DNA from: Phlebiopsis flavidoalba
Taxonomy: Eukaryota > Basidiomycota > Agaricomycetes > Polyporales > Phanerochaetaceae
DNA length: 64,000 bases
Assembly: GCA_035772785.1 (NCBI GenBank)
Contig: JAOCPU010000025.1
Span: 186,001 to 250,000 of the forward strand
Reading direction: 5' to 3'
Position numbers and translations under genes: made by a program. The notes beneath the pieces are model-generated. The model did no database searches, was not told the DNA's origin, and saw nothing but the letters and a program-made list of their open reading frames with translations. This document shows, in pieces, positions 11,440 through 23,789 of the stretch (positions are counted from its first letter, which is position 1; every line of letters starts with the position of its first letter).

Positions 11440-12099
11440 GGGTCGATTGGCAACGCTCGCCACGTTCGCTAAAACCAGCGCTTGAGAGACGGATCAAATG
11501 CGTGACATTCAGATGTGGTAGAAATGTCTCACGCTAGTAGCTTCTGCCAAGGACGTCATCACCAAATGGGACTTATTGTAAAGACTGCAACAAAAAATGC
11601 TGTAGTCTCATAACATGCACAGAGTTGTTTAGATAAATGGATATCAAGTTCATTCATATTTACTGCTTTTAACCTTATGTGTATGAGCATTTCAGTGACG
11701 TTGTGTGCTCGCGTAAACCTTTACTCCAACATTTATGTCTCTTGTGATCCAAGAAGTCATCAAACTGATTACACTTATACACATAATTAACTCAATAACT
11801 CATAAGCAGTTTATTTTTGATGCTCTGCCGTATAGTCTTGCTCCTGTAATACCTTACGTGGATCTAGTGTAAAAATCCTGAATCGTACTCATTCGCTGAG
11901 CTAAAAACGACTATCTTTGCTTTGCATGAGATTCAAGCCCTGCGTACAGAGCCTCGGACAAATCCGCACCAGCTGATCAGAGCGTCACTCAGTCTCGATC
12001 GTCACAGCGCCCTATATCGTCTGCCGCCGCTCCGGCATTGAGGAAAAAACCTCGGCCTCTCGCCAATAACGTTGTTGGCGAGCGTTGCCAATCAGGCCC
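11440..12099. mobile_element. PIF/Harbinger-like MITE, 660 bp
   Basis: The left end reads GGGTCGATTGGCAACGCTCG at 11440. The reverse complement of the right end reads GGGCCTGATTGGCAACGCTC, ending at 12099. Both continue into GCCA, giving inverted termini of about 24 bp. The element is bounded by the trinucleotide TAA at 11437-11439 and 12100-12102. A 3-bp TWA duplication with termini starting GGG is the signature of PIF/Harbinger elements. The interior is AT-rich without an ORF, so it is nonautonomous. It lies just downstream of the DEK_C gene. Confidence 0.8.
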
Positions 12100-12102
12100 T
12101 AA

Positions 12103-13302
12103 GTATTGTTTTCTACATGAGTTATCTCGTGTAGTATTAGGAAGCAATGAGTTTCCGCAGCTCTGCTAAAGAGCAATTCACTTGGAATTTGTTCTAAATT
12201 CGTAGGTGAATAGTGTTTGTCGCGGAAGAGCTCCCTTCGGATCCCGTTCGCACGCAGCGCCATCGAGTACCCAAAAACGGCACCAAAATGCGGAATGGTG
12301 CCGCTACAATGATGATTCAGATAGTGGCCCCCCCTAAGATGAATATGTGAAGAGCGCGCATGCGCGCGTCCTTTCCGATACGCCACCAGTGCACACACTC
12401 CAGCGAAGCGAATAAACAAGTATTCATGAAAAGGATTTAGTAAGTGAGAAGAGCATTCGGTAAATCTGGTTTCGCTGTTATGCTCACTGACAGTTTTTGT
12501 TGACGCAACATATCAGTTTTGCGTGAGCGTAGGTGGAGTCTTAGGAGCTTGGGGAGTTTTTGTGTTGTACACTGATGTATGCTAACGTAACAGCTATTAC
12601 AGCCACAGCTGCGCTCCCAGCCGTGCATACTCCTATTGCGAGCGAAGCGAGCATATACTGCCTATAGGGGTTGAACCCCTCGAACAAATAACTACAAAAT
12701 AGTCGCACGTAGCGCCCGTTCACAAACTGTCGGTCGCCGTTTCCAAAGACTATGCTCTAGCACTCTCTGATGATCTTAGATTGCCTCATATATATAGCAG
12801 CTGCACCGGGCTATGCCGTAGCTTGTATTTGACACCGAAAAGTTGTGTCTTCCACACCTATTGTGGCCAGCGAATGCGCCCGGTATTCTTGTTGACTTCC
12901 TGCACGTACACTGATACGTCAAACACCATACTTATTAGCTCATTATGGCTGTTGAGCTCTACTAAAAAACCCATGTATATTCTTCAGCCTCTGAGTTCAA
13001 TGTACAGGTTCTGACACATCAACGAAGTATTCAGGCCAGGGCGCCTACGACTTATCCCGCAGCGCGCAACACCCTGGCCAGTGGCCATCTCATAGCTCAC
13101 GCATGAAACCAGCAGACTACTTAGGAGGATCAGCCTACAGACTTTGCGCTCAGATACTAACAATATTGAATCTGATTTAAGCGTCAGGAGGTTTACGGCC
13201 GTTGACGGTCTCCCGCACCTGGTCCAAATCGGGTACCGGCTGCTGCCGGGCGTCCGTGATCTGACTGTCCTTAAGCGCCCTCTCCCGCCCCCTCGCGTAT
13301 GT
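12103..13302. other. AT-richer intergenic DNA, no gene supported
   Basis: Short ORFs on both strands show no recognisable motif. Small perfect palindromes such as aggggttgaacccct near 12665 are present. Confidence 0.4.
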
Positions 13303-13304
13303 TA

Positions 13305-13828
13305 CAGCGACTTTCGCATCAATTCGCAGTCGGCCTTTTCGTTCCCTTTATTTGTTCCGTACAAAGCATACCTTATGAGGTAAGAGGCGGGGTCACATCA
13401 GTCACTGCACGCGAAAGAGTGACGCCTGCCAGTGTGATCATGTAGACTGTGCTTTCCGCCGAGAAATGGCTCTCAAGTCCGTAGAGTATGGTATAATCAT
13501 CTTGTATTGAGTAAATATGTGAAAGGAGCAATTATGGTGCCGAATTGCTCTTATATTCCATCAGTAGGATGGTAAATAAGCTTTGTATAGGCGCCGAAAA
13601 AGCGCCATTGAAGAGCAAGGTTGCTCAGCGGTCAAGTAGAACAAGAATGCATACGCACTACCTCTGTTTTACTGTGATTTCAGTGACTAAAGCTACAGGA
13701 TCCTCAGTGTCACTACCACCGCACGCGGTGACTGATGTGACCCCGGCTCTTACCTCATAAGGTATGCTTTGTACGGAACAAATAAAGGGAACGAAAAGGC
13801 CGACTGCGAATTGATGCGAAAGTCACTG
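13305..13828. mobile_element. Tc1/mariner-like MITE with ~103-bp terminal repeats
   Basis: Left arm 13305 to about 13407 and right arm about 13726-13828 are near-perfect reverse complements. They start CAGYGACTTTCGCATCAATT and run through TTCCGTACAAAGCATACC and GTCACATCAGTCAC. I see about two differences over 103 bp. The arms are flanked by TA at 13303-13304 and 13829-13830. Termini beginning CAGTGA with a TA duplication fit Tc1/mariner. The ~318-bp interior is noncoding. Arm identity suggests a recent insertion, or a foldback element. Confidence 0.8.
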
Positions 13829-14153
13829 TAGGCGTCGTTCGGAACAATTGGACTGTGAATCTGAGACCGTCTATTTGGGGGGCCAAATCAGGGGGGTCAG
13901 CACCAGAGCGAGGCGCATATCACCTTGTGAGAAGCGCCCGTCTGTGCGCCTAGGTCGCCGAAAAGCACCCTGTCGTTTGTGAAGTATGAACACTCCCTTT
14001 GCTCCATTATGCAGCGCATAACTAGCCTTTCAGTAGGGTTTATCCTAGATACCACCGAATTAGTGTCCTACACCCACAGCAGTAGACATGAACATCACGG
14101 TCCACAAGCTGGGGCGCCTACATGGGCTGCGTAGGGGGCAACTCGATCGCACA

Positions 14154-14912
14154 TATTTCAATAGGGACGATGTTTTTGTCGTATTTTTAACCTTAAATTC
14201 GAGAATTATATGTAGCAGCTGCTTGAGGCAGGGAGGGGAACTGCTCGCTATTGCTCGACGTCCTAGTCACGTGGAATTGCTACCCATCTCCTGGGCGCCT
14301 GGCGAGAGGCCAGCCGCCCGGGCGACGCTCCCATCACCACATCCACCTGTGCTTCTCAACTGCAACGTTTCTCTGCGGGAGTTGGTCGTAAACTCTGGGC
14401 TCAGGGGGGGCAGTGGCCGACCGGCATGACTGCTACTATAAAATGCCACACCTACACTTTCTATATAATAGCAAGTCTTTCAAGCCTCATTACTATGCAT
14501 TCCCTCACGCTATCTCAACGTTCTCATAGATCTTATTTCAATAGGACGATGTTTTTTTGTCGTATTTTTAACCTTAAATTCGAGAATTTATGTAGCAGCT
14601 GCTTGAGGCAGGGAGGGGAACTGCTCGCTATTGCTCGACGTCCTAGTCACGTGGAATTGCTACCTCTCCTGGGCGCCTGGCGAGAGGCGAGCCGCCCGGG
14701 CGACGCTCCCATCACCACATCCACCTGTGCTTCTCAACTGCAACGTTTCTCTGCGGGAGTTGGTCGTAAACTCTGGGCTCAGGGGGGGCAGTGGCCGACC
14801 GGCATGACTGCTACTATAAAATTGCCACACCTACACTTTCTATATAATAGCAAGTCTTTCAAGCCTCATTACTGTGCATTCCCTCATGCTATCTCAACGT
14901 TCTCATAGATCT
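14154..14912. repeat. Tandem direct duplication, 2 x 380 bp
   Basis: 14154-14533 and 14534-14912 are consecutive copies, both starting tatttcaatagg and ending caacgttctcatagatct. They differ mostly by homopolymer length (ttttt versus ttttttt) and a few substitutions. Each copy contains a TATA-like ctactataaaa with a second ctatataata about 25 bases on. ORFs crossing it are composition-driven, and no protein family is recognised. Confidence 0.85.
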
Positions 14913-14991
14913 TCGTCCGCCTCCGGCAAAAATAGGGTTAGAACCCCATGGTGGCATTTGGCCTTCGTAGAGCATCCCGCTCGCAAGTATA

Positions 14992-16219
14992 ATGGCAGAG
15001 GACGCTTATGCTGGCAAAGGCGACACGCCAGGGAAACGTAAGGTTGCTTGCTCTCGTTGCGTCATGGCGAACAACAGCCTCGGCAGTATCGAGGACGTTC
15101 TGGAAAAACGGTGCGCTCATCCCTTGTTCTCACATCTTCCACTTGATTGAGATAGGGTCCTGGTGTCCTAATCATATGTCATGTAGAGTATGCGGTCTCT
15201 TCAATCAAATGGATACCCTGCAGAGCCGACGCATGTCTATTACACTTGAAGCATTGCGTGAACCAGTCACTGAACGTACGCGAGCAGGCGATGGCCGAAC
15301 ACGATGAACATAATGCTCGGCGACGGGCCAAGAGGAAGGAGTAAACATCTCCGTAGCTCTTCTGGATCAGCCTCTGACACCTGATTATTCGTTATGACTA
15401 CCAGGAAGCGCCCAGATTGGAAACGTACCTCGTCCTTGTATTCAAAACTTACAAGTAGAACGGACGAGGTTGTGATTTCCTCAGCCCGGACCTATGGTCG
15501 GGCTCGCTACCCCCAAGTACTGCACGTACCTTCCATGCCGCTGATGATTTTTTTTTCGATGACAATTCCGCCAACGTCCTTGCCCCTCCATCTCGGCCTT
15601 CCTACCCTCCACACCAACTTGTATACATCCCACCGTGCGCCTGAAAGCATTGAGTCCTCCAGTCTTGAAATGCCCTATCCTGGACTAGAACCGGCGCCCA
15701 CCATGCAATCTGTACCAAGTAATCCCGCCACCGTAAGTAGCTCAAGCTTCTACGACCAGAATGTTGTGAGTGCCCTAGAAGCCTCATCACCATGGGCATA
15801 CACATCACAGTCAACCCTCCACACAACGTTTTTGCAGAATTCCTCGCATTTGGCACGTTACGGGCACGCATTCTATCCACTTCCGACTGAAGGAATTGTC
15901 ATGGAAGCTCAGAACATTGCACCCCTGTATCCTCCATCTACTAGCTCTATGGTGCACGCCGCTTCTCATTCCTGGGACGCTGTCAGTACCCAATAGCTCT
16001 CTCTGCTCTAGTACTCAATCTTTATTGACGCTATACCTCTAGCCTTCGCTCACGCACAAGCCAAATGAACATCGTCTCGAGGCCGCGTCGCCCGGGCAGT
16101 TTGACATGATGAACCTGGGCTCTCAGCCGCCCGCATACATCAACAATTCAGCCTTTCAACAATGGTTATCTGAATCCCATGGTGGCAGGGGCGCAAACGA
16201 TTCCATATCCATGATGTGA
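14992..16219 (+). CDS. Uncharacterised Ser/Pro-rich protein, possibly DNA-binding
   Basis: Opens at the ATG at 14992 with MAEDAYAGKGDTPGKRKVAC followed by SRC. A basic Cys-x2-Cys stretch can begin a Zn2Cys6 cluster, but the remaining Cys residues are not in register. A basic segment, EHDEHNARRRAKRKE, follows. A long Ser/Pro/Tyr-rich middle includes DDFFFDDNSANVLAPPSRPS. The tail SQPPAYINNSAFQQWLSESH stops at 16219. Introns near 15345-15400 and 16000-16042 are plausible. The layout suggests a transcription regulator, but the DNA-binding motif is incomplete and frames shift several times. No family is assigned. Confidence 0.35.
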
Positions 16220-17625
16220 CTGTTGATTACGCATGTTTGTCTTAACCCTCTCTGGATAGGGGTGCGGTGCACCTTCGATGGACAATGGTGGGCCAAATGA
16301 CGGTCCCGTCCTGCCGAAGAAAAAGACCTGGAGCTATTCCTTTCTATCTCTTGGTATATCTCCGGGATTCTAAGAAAGGCATTGCACGGAATCAACATGA
16401 TTACAGGTTATCTCGTCAGAAAACTTTTGCCCTTTGTTTACAGGTCTTGTTCCAGTCTCGTTAGTAGAAACGCGCTGTCTCAATTGACCCGCACCTTATG
16501 AGCTGGCACTATGCTTCAGTCACGATAAAAACAAAGTTGTCCTATCCCCGTTTCGATTGCCACTCGTCACAAAGTAGACATATGTGCATCCATTCCCAAC
16601 TCGGTACTGCATGTCTACAACTGAATCTGTGTCTTGGTTGGTCGCTAAATTGCCCGAGGCTAATGGACGCGCTCCGCGTCAAAAGGTCGAAAACCGAGCA
16701 TGAAAGCCACTGAGAAATACAGATGCAACCTCCGGAGGGGTTTTTAGAAGCAGCGATTTGTCGCTCGTACCGACAGACTCGCACGCCACGACTTACGAAC
16801 TCGGGGTCCCGAACGAACTCTGCGACGGCCGAGTCGTCTTGTGTCCAAGTCACATTTTCGTCACGTCAAATCCATCCAGCTCTCGTAATTTCGCACGTGG
16901 ACCCGAGTGCTTGGCACATGGAGGCCCCTTCCTGAGGGCCTGGAAACCACAATCATTGTAAAGGTTGGACAGAAATTATCTCCGAGGCAAAGCCCCGACT
17001 CAGACGACGTAGGAGCAGATGTTTCCCTGACGGTATAAAATCGGTGGTCGTTCGTCTCGAGGCGCCTCCAGTGCCTCCGCGACGGACTGATATTGCGGGG
17101 TCATTGAGACCGGTCAATCGCCAAACGAGTACGCCAAGTCCCTACTTGACGTCCCGAGAGGTGGTTTAGACGAGTCCAGCCCCATTGTCATATTGGCGGG
17201 TTCCACAAGTCCACGTCATGAGCCCACGCGAGAATCACGTACACATACAAGGCATGGATTCCTTGTCCTGCTAGTCGCCAGTCTGTGTGGGGCTTTATCC
17301 GTGTATTATTTTGCACATCATCGTGTCTATTCGTACAGTCAACGTCAGCCACACTCGGGAACAAAAAAATAATACAGGTAAGTAAACTTTTCTTCGAAGA
17401 CATCAGGATAACCACCGTCCGCGCGGAACCGAGAGACGAGATGCAAACCGAGACTGAGCTGGGCGGGGAACAAACTACCAATACAGCAAACGGACAATAA
17501 ATCATGCATAACAAAGAGCCAGAACCGTCGGACCTAGGAGTCCTCGAAACCCCTTTTTTAAGGGTGCGGGGGATAGAGCGCCAGGATCGGTGGACGCTGG
17601 TGGCGGCCGGCGAGTGCTTCACTTG
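16220..17625. other. No gene supported
   Basis: ORFs of 60-145 codons lie on both strands without recognisable motifs. The longest minus ORF (17188-17622) could be 3' sequence of the RING gene upstream of it, but no motif supports this. Confidence 0.3.
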
Positions 17626-17629
17626 CGTG

Positions 17630-18488
17630 TCAGGTTCGCACGACGAGACCCGCAGCCGCTTCAGTGCGGGCTCGCAGTCTGAGCATTCGGAGCAGTATGA
17701 CAGCTCGCTCGCGCAGGGCGAAGGAGAGCGGCGGATAGACGGCGAGGAGGATTGTGAGGAGTGTTGTGAGGGGTGAGCGAGTCAGCTGGGGGAGGTCAGC
17801 GACCGCAGGTGGTGTTGTGAGTCTGTCAGAACGGCAGAGCTCAGTGGATGCGCAGATTACTGGAGGGGATCGGACGTACTCGGTTCCGTGTACCTCATGC
17901 GCCTCGTATTTTCGCTTGAGAGCGTTGTGTTTGTGGTGAAGGTCTGTGTACTCCTTCCTCATTTTGATAGCGTGGTCGCGCGCGAGCCGGGCGAGCCCGA
18001 CGAGCCCGAGCGACGCGCTGCGGCGTGAACGGCAGCGCGTTTTCGCCAGATTTCGCAGCACGAGCGGACGAGGCGTTCTCCGCTCGTAGGCGGTCGCATT
18101 CGAGCGCCGGCGTAGAGCTGGGGGTGGAAGCGGGAATGGTAAAGTCAAGGGACGAGTTTGCGGATAGCAGGGTGAGGTGGGGGCGGATATGCGAAGGGAT
18201 GAGTTTGTGGGTCGGCGTTGGCTGGATGGGTGTAAGAACGAGCTGTCTGAGGTGCAACGGTGATGTGGCGTACTTATGGTGAACGGCGTTCGGCACGTCG
18301 GGCAAAAGTGCTGATGGGTAAAAGGTTCCACGTTGCGGACAACCCTTACGATGCAATCATGGCAGAACACATGACCTATTGACACAAATAAAAACTTGGA
18401 TTTTTGATACTGTATCGGAATACTCACCACAGGGAAGTACCGCTGGGATTTCGGAGGCTGTTTCAGGCAGATGAGGCAAGTATGGCAT
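17630..18488 (-). CDS. RING finger / coiled-coil protein 1
   Basis: The minus strand starts at an ATG at 18488. A C3HC4 RING follows: TCLICLKQPP, then (one-base shift) IPAVLPC, a GT..AG intron, GHVFCHDC and CPTCRTPF. The splice joins LPC and GHVFC in frame, which supports the intron. All eight zinc ligands are present. After a Ser/Pro/Thr-rich linker there is a helical, heptad-rich segment, KMRKEYTDLHHKHNALKRKY. RING proteins usually act as E3 ubiquitin ligases and the coil suggests oligomerisation; both roles are inferred from family. Similar layout to the genes at 32470 and 34437. Confidence 0.65.
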
Positions 18489-18785
18489 GTCGGGGGTCAG
18501 ATGGGTATCCACGATGGATGTGGGGTGGATGTAACACCAAGTGCGTTAGAGAAGATACTCTGAGGTATGAGAAAAGAGAAGAGCGAGCTGGAAGCCTTTA
18601 TATACCTCGAGGGCGAACGGAAGCGACAGGTTACGAGGGCACCCGAGGTTTAACCGGCAAATGATACCACGTGACGTGCTGTACGACGAAGAGGGTAAAA
18701 CATCGCATGATCGACCCTGGGACGTCGTTCGAGAATCGAGCCATTTGGAGCAATGTTGCTGCAAGACGCAGGGGAGTCAGTGATA

Positions 18786-18836
18786 GCGGTCTCGTCTAGG
18801 TGCACCGCCCTTGAACGCGAGCGGTCTAGACGACCG
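18786..18836. repeat. Imperfect hairpin
   Basis: gcggtctcgtctag and ctagacgaccgc are inverted around a ~25-base loop, pairing through cgtctag/ctagacg. It lies outside any gene I can support. Confidence 0.4.
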
Positions 18837-18839
18837 CCC

Positions 18840-20580
18840 GTGGGCCATGGTCAGTGCAAACGCGCACTGCTCCCTCTGCCATTTTTTGTGTGGCATCCCT
18901 GTATGAAAGTTAATGAGTTAGCTTAAAGCTCTTTTTCGTTGATGATTGCCAACATTTCACATATAAAAACTCATATATGAGGGAGGAGCTGAGACTCGTG
19001 AGGACAAAGAACAGCACGGGCGCGGGGTCTGGGCCCAGCGAGAATAATACACCTCCTAAATACAAATGCAGGGCGCTTGACACGATAAGGGGTTATCGCA
19101 GCAGAAAGTATTTCGGTAATAACTCCTTGGCTTGGCGCACAAGCTTTCACCTCGGTCTGCTTTGAATGCGTCCGCGGTCCACCTGCTACAGAGCTCGCAC
19201 AACACCCAGAGGTCGGTCCGTAAACCGATTCACCTACACCTCGAGCTTCAGACGGACGAAGGCGGTCGACTTATGTCTCGAGTTAGCTGGCCGAATGAAC
19301 AAACATCCCTTCGACCCCGAAGTCCGAGCGAGCGACTCTAAGCGTAGCCCCGTCCCTTCCTTGCTTCGAGCTGGCCGTCTACTTAGTTAACGCGAAAAAA
19401 AAACACACTAATCATCGCTTTTTGCGTCATGACTAGGACTGAGACGTACGGACCTTCCCACCATGCTTGCTTGCAGGCACGCATAGCTTACTTCGCCAAT
19501 GGAAACAAGTCGTTCGCAGCCTGCGGTGCGACCCGGGCCTCTGCGGCCGCAGTGCGAGTGCGTTAACTGAGAGGTGGAAGAATTAAAACAACCTGCTGTA
19601 AGTTTCGCTCTCATGTTTTAGTCTGAACAAACACGCTGACCCCGCATCCCCAGTGTCTCGGTACAGTGCACTGCGGGTGCACCGCGCTGTTCAAATCTTA
19701 CACCCTGTACCCAGTCGTGCTGGCAAGGTCGTTCGAAGGGCAGCTAGAACTGCCGCAGTTCTTCTCGAGCGTATCGACGTCATCCTCGGATCGAAGCAGG
19801 TGTCGTTGAATGAGACGCGGATATCTTCACAAGTCCGTGGACGGCTGCTGCAGCCCTTGGCGGCTGGGTAATGAATTTGAGAAGTGAGTTCGGAGACTTT
19901 TGGCTAGATTGGGTTCGCGGAGGCTGACCGGGTTTTCGCAGATGGTCGGCCATCGTGTCAGCGCGTCTCAGGAAGGCGCTGCATTGGGCGACCTGATTTG
20001 CGTTCAAGAAAGACAAGGTCAAACGCCAATCTGGTGTGAACATTGCGTGGATCGGGAGTGAGGGCCTCGGAAATGTACATTCACGGCCGCCTCTCTCAGC
20101 TGACCTTCTCATATATATCAGCGCGGCCGCAAAAGTTGCTTGTGAAAGACATGGTGTGGCCTTAGTTCACTGGCACCGGACTCACCGGTTAAGTGTACCA
20201 AAGCGCATGTGACAATGGAATTGCGCTTAAATTCGAGAGTGCATCATAGGAGGAACGCCATCGCGAATCAACTTCACCAGCTACCGAAGTTTTGATAACT
20301 ATGTACGCTACTCGTTTAAAACCAAATAATACATGAGAGTGCAAAGCACCGATATCGCGCTTTCGAGGTGCCGGTGGCCAGGGTCGTGCTTGCGTGTCCC
20401 TGACGACGTCAGCAGCATCATATGAATGAATCACAAATCACATGTGGGCGCATACCCCGTGTGGGGAAGTGACCGGATTCGGTGGCAGCCATGGGCCCGA
20501 GGACGCTGGCACGCTTCAAAAGGCTCTCACTCTCATACCACCGCGTCCACTTTTTCCTGCACCTCACACCTAACCCCCGC
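18840..20580. other. No gene supported
   Basis: Short ORFs on both strands, none with a recognised motif. The last few hundred bases are the likely upstream region of the nitronate monooxygenase gene. Confidence 0.35.
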
Positions 20581-20585
20581 AATGC

Positions 20586-21925
20586 ATGTCTGTCATAACT
20601 ACGCCCTTGACGGAGCTGATTTTTGGTATCAAACACCCAGTCCTTTTGGCTGGTAAGTCTAAGACGGAGTTGTTCAGTAAACAGCAGCAAGCTGACCGTA
20701 GTTTCCAAAGGCATGAACGTCCGCTGCTGGACCTGAGGTCGCTGCAGCGGTCACGAACGCGGGTGGGCTAGGTGTCATTGGCGGTGTAGGCTACCACCAA
20801 AGGTTCTCCGCTCTCAGGTGCGTGCACGACGTTGCTACACATTCTTACATGTGCTCAACTCAGCTATGAACATAAGATCCACGCCATTAAGAAGGATCTG
20901 CACGACAAGAATGCACCTTTTGGCGTCGATCTCCTCCTCCCTCAGGTTGGCGGCAATGCTCGCAAGACCAACGTAAGCTACCACGTCAAACCTAGCTGTC
21001 TCACCAAAGGTCTGACATACCGCGTTTTCAGTATGACTACACGAAGGGTCAGCTCCCCGAGCTCATTGATGTTATCATCGAGGAGAAAGCCCGTCTGTTC
21101 GTCTGTGCCATCGGTATCCCACCAAGTGGGCTGTCGACAAGCTTCACCAAGCAGGCATCCCCGTCATGAACGTAAGACATCAAACCCAAAAACCACAGTA
21201 TGCCTCCTGACCTGCGCCTCTTAGATGGTGGGGCACCCGAAACACGTCGCAAAGGCTCTCGAGGCCGGCGTCGACCTCATTTGCGCCCAGGCGGGCGAGG
21301 GCGGTGGACACACGGGTGACGTTCCCGCGTCAATCCTCATTCCGGCGTGCGTCGACGCCGTCAAGGGCCACAAGTCCGCACTGACGGGCGGGCCCGTCTA
21401 CGTCGTCGGTGCGGGCGCGGTGTACGATGGCCGCGGCCTGGCGGCGAACCGTCGCGTGGGGCGCCGAGGCAGTGTGGGTCGGCACGCGCTTTTGTCGCGA
21501 GCGTTGAGGCGGGCGCGCCCAAGGCGCACAAAGAGGCAGTTCTGTCGGCGAGCTACGAGGATGCGGTCACCACGCTTATTTACACGGGCCGACCACTCCG
21601 TGTGCGCCGGACACCATACGTCGATGACTGGTATGTTGCCTAGCCCATACCCGCTGCGTTCGCGTCTGATCATTGGTCCTCAGGAACAACAACCGCCAGG
21701 CAGAAATCAAGGAGCTCACCTCCAAGGGTATCATCCCACACGAGCATGAGCTCGAGAAGCACCCCGAAAAGTCCCTTGCTGGACGCACCTTCCTCATCGG
21801 CCGGGTCTCCGCACTATATTCACGAGGTCCTACCTGCTAAGGTCATCGTCGAAGACATGGTCAACGACGCCGCAAAGATCTTGTCCTCGAACGCGGCGAA
21901 GATTAAGGTTCAGGCTAAGCTATAG
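20586..21925 (+). CDS. Nitronate monooxygenase (2-nitropropane dioxygenase family)
   Basis: FMN-dependent enzyme that oxidises alkyl nitronates to carbonyl compounds and nitrite. Starts MSVITTPLTELIFGIKHPVL at 20586, with exons separated by short introns near 20653, 20974, 21171 and 21630. Family landmarks in order: GGLGVIGGVGY, APFGVDLLLPQVGG, the hydrophobic IGIPPK..V..L..AGIPVM strand, the substrate/FMN loop GVDLICAQAGEGGGHTGD, GGPVYVVGAGAV, and WGAEAVWVGTRF. The tail KVIVEDMVNDAAKIL runs to a stop at 21925. Length (~350 codons after splicing) fits the family. Indels break the frame, for example TTT read as TTTT in GTRFVASVEAG near 21491. No neighbour suggests a pathway. Convergent with VPS25. 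Confidence 0.88.
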
Positions 21926-22249
21926 GTCGTTCTACACATCGAGAACGACCGTCGATGACATTGCTGACAACCCATCTCCCAGACACGTTTGAACAGTGGG
22001 CTGTTGGATTATTTCTATTGATTTCTTGTATCTTATTAAATGGCTGCATATACGCAGATTCAATCACTCTGGAATATCTTCATCGTCCGAACCATGACTG
22101 TGTGCGCTTTAAGAAGACTCTTCATGCCTATTTGGTGTACCATCGTGCATCTACAGAGTGCATTGTACAACTACTTGATACAGAAGGGGTATTATTAATG
22201 AATCCAATTCCACTATACATGACTAGATACCTCGTCTCATTTCGCAATC

Positions 22250-22985
22250 TCACCTACTTGTGTTCCCTGCAAGGAATCGTACACCCTCGCCATCAGCCAC
22301 AGAGATCATCTGTGCACGCGTTGTTTTTGCGAGAATCGAAAGAGCCTTTCGCAGGAGAGTCATTGGTATACCGGAGAGCGGGGACGGAACGGGCGGATCG
22401 ATAATATCAGGGGAACGTCATGATCGTATTGAGCTGGCCCGTCGAGTCCGCCTGCGCACGTCAATCAGCATGGCGAACGCAAGAGCCCAGAGCAGACGCA
22501 CCCAGCCATGAAGCACCTCCGCCCACTCCTCAGGGGATCTCCACAACAGCAGCACCGCGCTCGTCTGCTTCACAGGCTCATACACCGCGCGATTCTTGGC
22601 GACCATGTCCGCGAAGGAGTGTGTGCGCGAGGTGGCGGTCGGCAGGCAGGCGTCCTGGCTGCGTCAGCTGGCAAGCTCGGCGCGACGGGGTCGCAAGACT
22701 CACGATTTATCCTCGTATTCCGGAAGATCTCGTCCCAGTCCCCCTCCGGACACTTCTGCATCCTCGACGCGCAGGCAGGAAGAGCCGACGGATGGCGAGC
22801 GTAAGATAGGATGAGTTTCGTCCAGTTTTCTGTCACCGTTGCTTGTGTGTTCGGGTTCGGCTGCTGTCTGGTATGGTTGGTTCTTAGCAAGCGGACGCCA
22901 TGGTCAGCGGGCAATAAATCGTAAACGGACGTGAAAAACGGCGGCGCGGAGTGAATGGAGGAAGCAGATATCCTGAGAGGTTTCC
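22250..22985 (-). CDS. VPS25: ESCRT-II subunit VPS25
   Basis: Winged-helix subunit of ESCRT-II, the endosomal complex that sorts ubiquitinated cargo into multivesicular bodies and recruits ESCRT-III. The minus strand reads SIHSAPPFFT, an intron, NPNTQATVTENWTKLILSYA, DWDEIFRNTRINR, TMVAKNRAVYEPVKQTSAVL, LLWRSPEEWAEVLHGWV. After a frame shift the second winged helix follows: PPVPSPLSGIPMTLLRKALS, then VADGEGVRFLAG, ending at 22250. These are the conserved blocks of both winged-helix domains, including the PP-x-P start of helix two. The first exon is uncertain; ISASSIHSAPPFF may itself follow an upstream intron. Length fits the ~200-residue family. Confidence 0.85.
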
Positions 22986-22999
22986 GGGTTAATTACTTG

Positions 23000-23785
23000 A
23001 CACAGATGCAAAGTAACACGCACGCTCACCTGATGCGGTTGTTTGCGGCGAGAGTGATGCATGTTCATCGAGTTGGACATTACAAATGTGTAACGTATTA
23101 GAAATAGTACTGGTGAGGTTTGCTTCGTGGGCCGAGGGCTGAATGTGTAGATATTTGTAGAGCAGAGCGGTGGTGGTGGACGCTGCTTAAAGAGCGTCCT
23201 AATCGCTGGCGCTTATGACACACATCGAGGCGAGTATTTGGTCTTCTGACCGCCGGATGTCTAGTGTCTACTCACGCTCAGAAAGCTCTGTTTATCTCTC
23301 ATGATGACGATCTGTCGACGGCCCCGCAGCTGGCACACTCGACACTCCCAATTGATCTTGAGCCGCCTGGAGGCGTGAACGCTCGCTCGGAAGAGCGTTG
23401 TGCTTAGGTAGTCCACGTAGTGGAATCGAAACACGCAACGCAGAGAATCTATGTTACGTGTGTCGGTTCCTTATCTGTCGCGCTAAGCCTGTCGGGCATG
23501 TTATACACGTTGACGTCTCGAGTCAATTGGAGGTGCGCGTGAGGATTCGACTTAGCAGAGTGGTCTCGTAGGAGGTCATAAATCATACCTGCTCCATGGT
23601 ATATCGGTCGCAAAGCTTTGCATGTGATTTATCGGTGAATAGAGCATCTATTGACGAAGACGAACAAGGAAAGACGTGCACACAGGTACACGCGGGGACT
23701 AGGTATGTGGTCCAAGTAACACTCAATGAATGTTTCATCGCATGAATAAATCCATGATCAGCTGGAGGTAAAACTATTTTAGGAA
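23000..23785. other. No gene supported
   Basis: Likely upstream region of VPS25 plus unassigned DNA. No ORF with a recognisable motif. Confidence 0.35.
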
Positions 23786-23789
23786 CGCA

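Noticed and set aside
21955..22404. 150-codon plus ORF after the nitronate monooxygenase gene
   Set aside because: It overlaps the C-terminal exon of VPS25 on the other strand and has no motif of its own.
23370..23450. tRNA gene from a tttcgattcc B-box-like motif on the minus strand
   Set aside because: The T-arm does not pair over five bases and no A box or acceptor stem fits.
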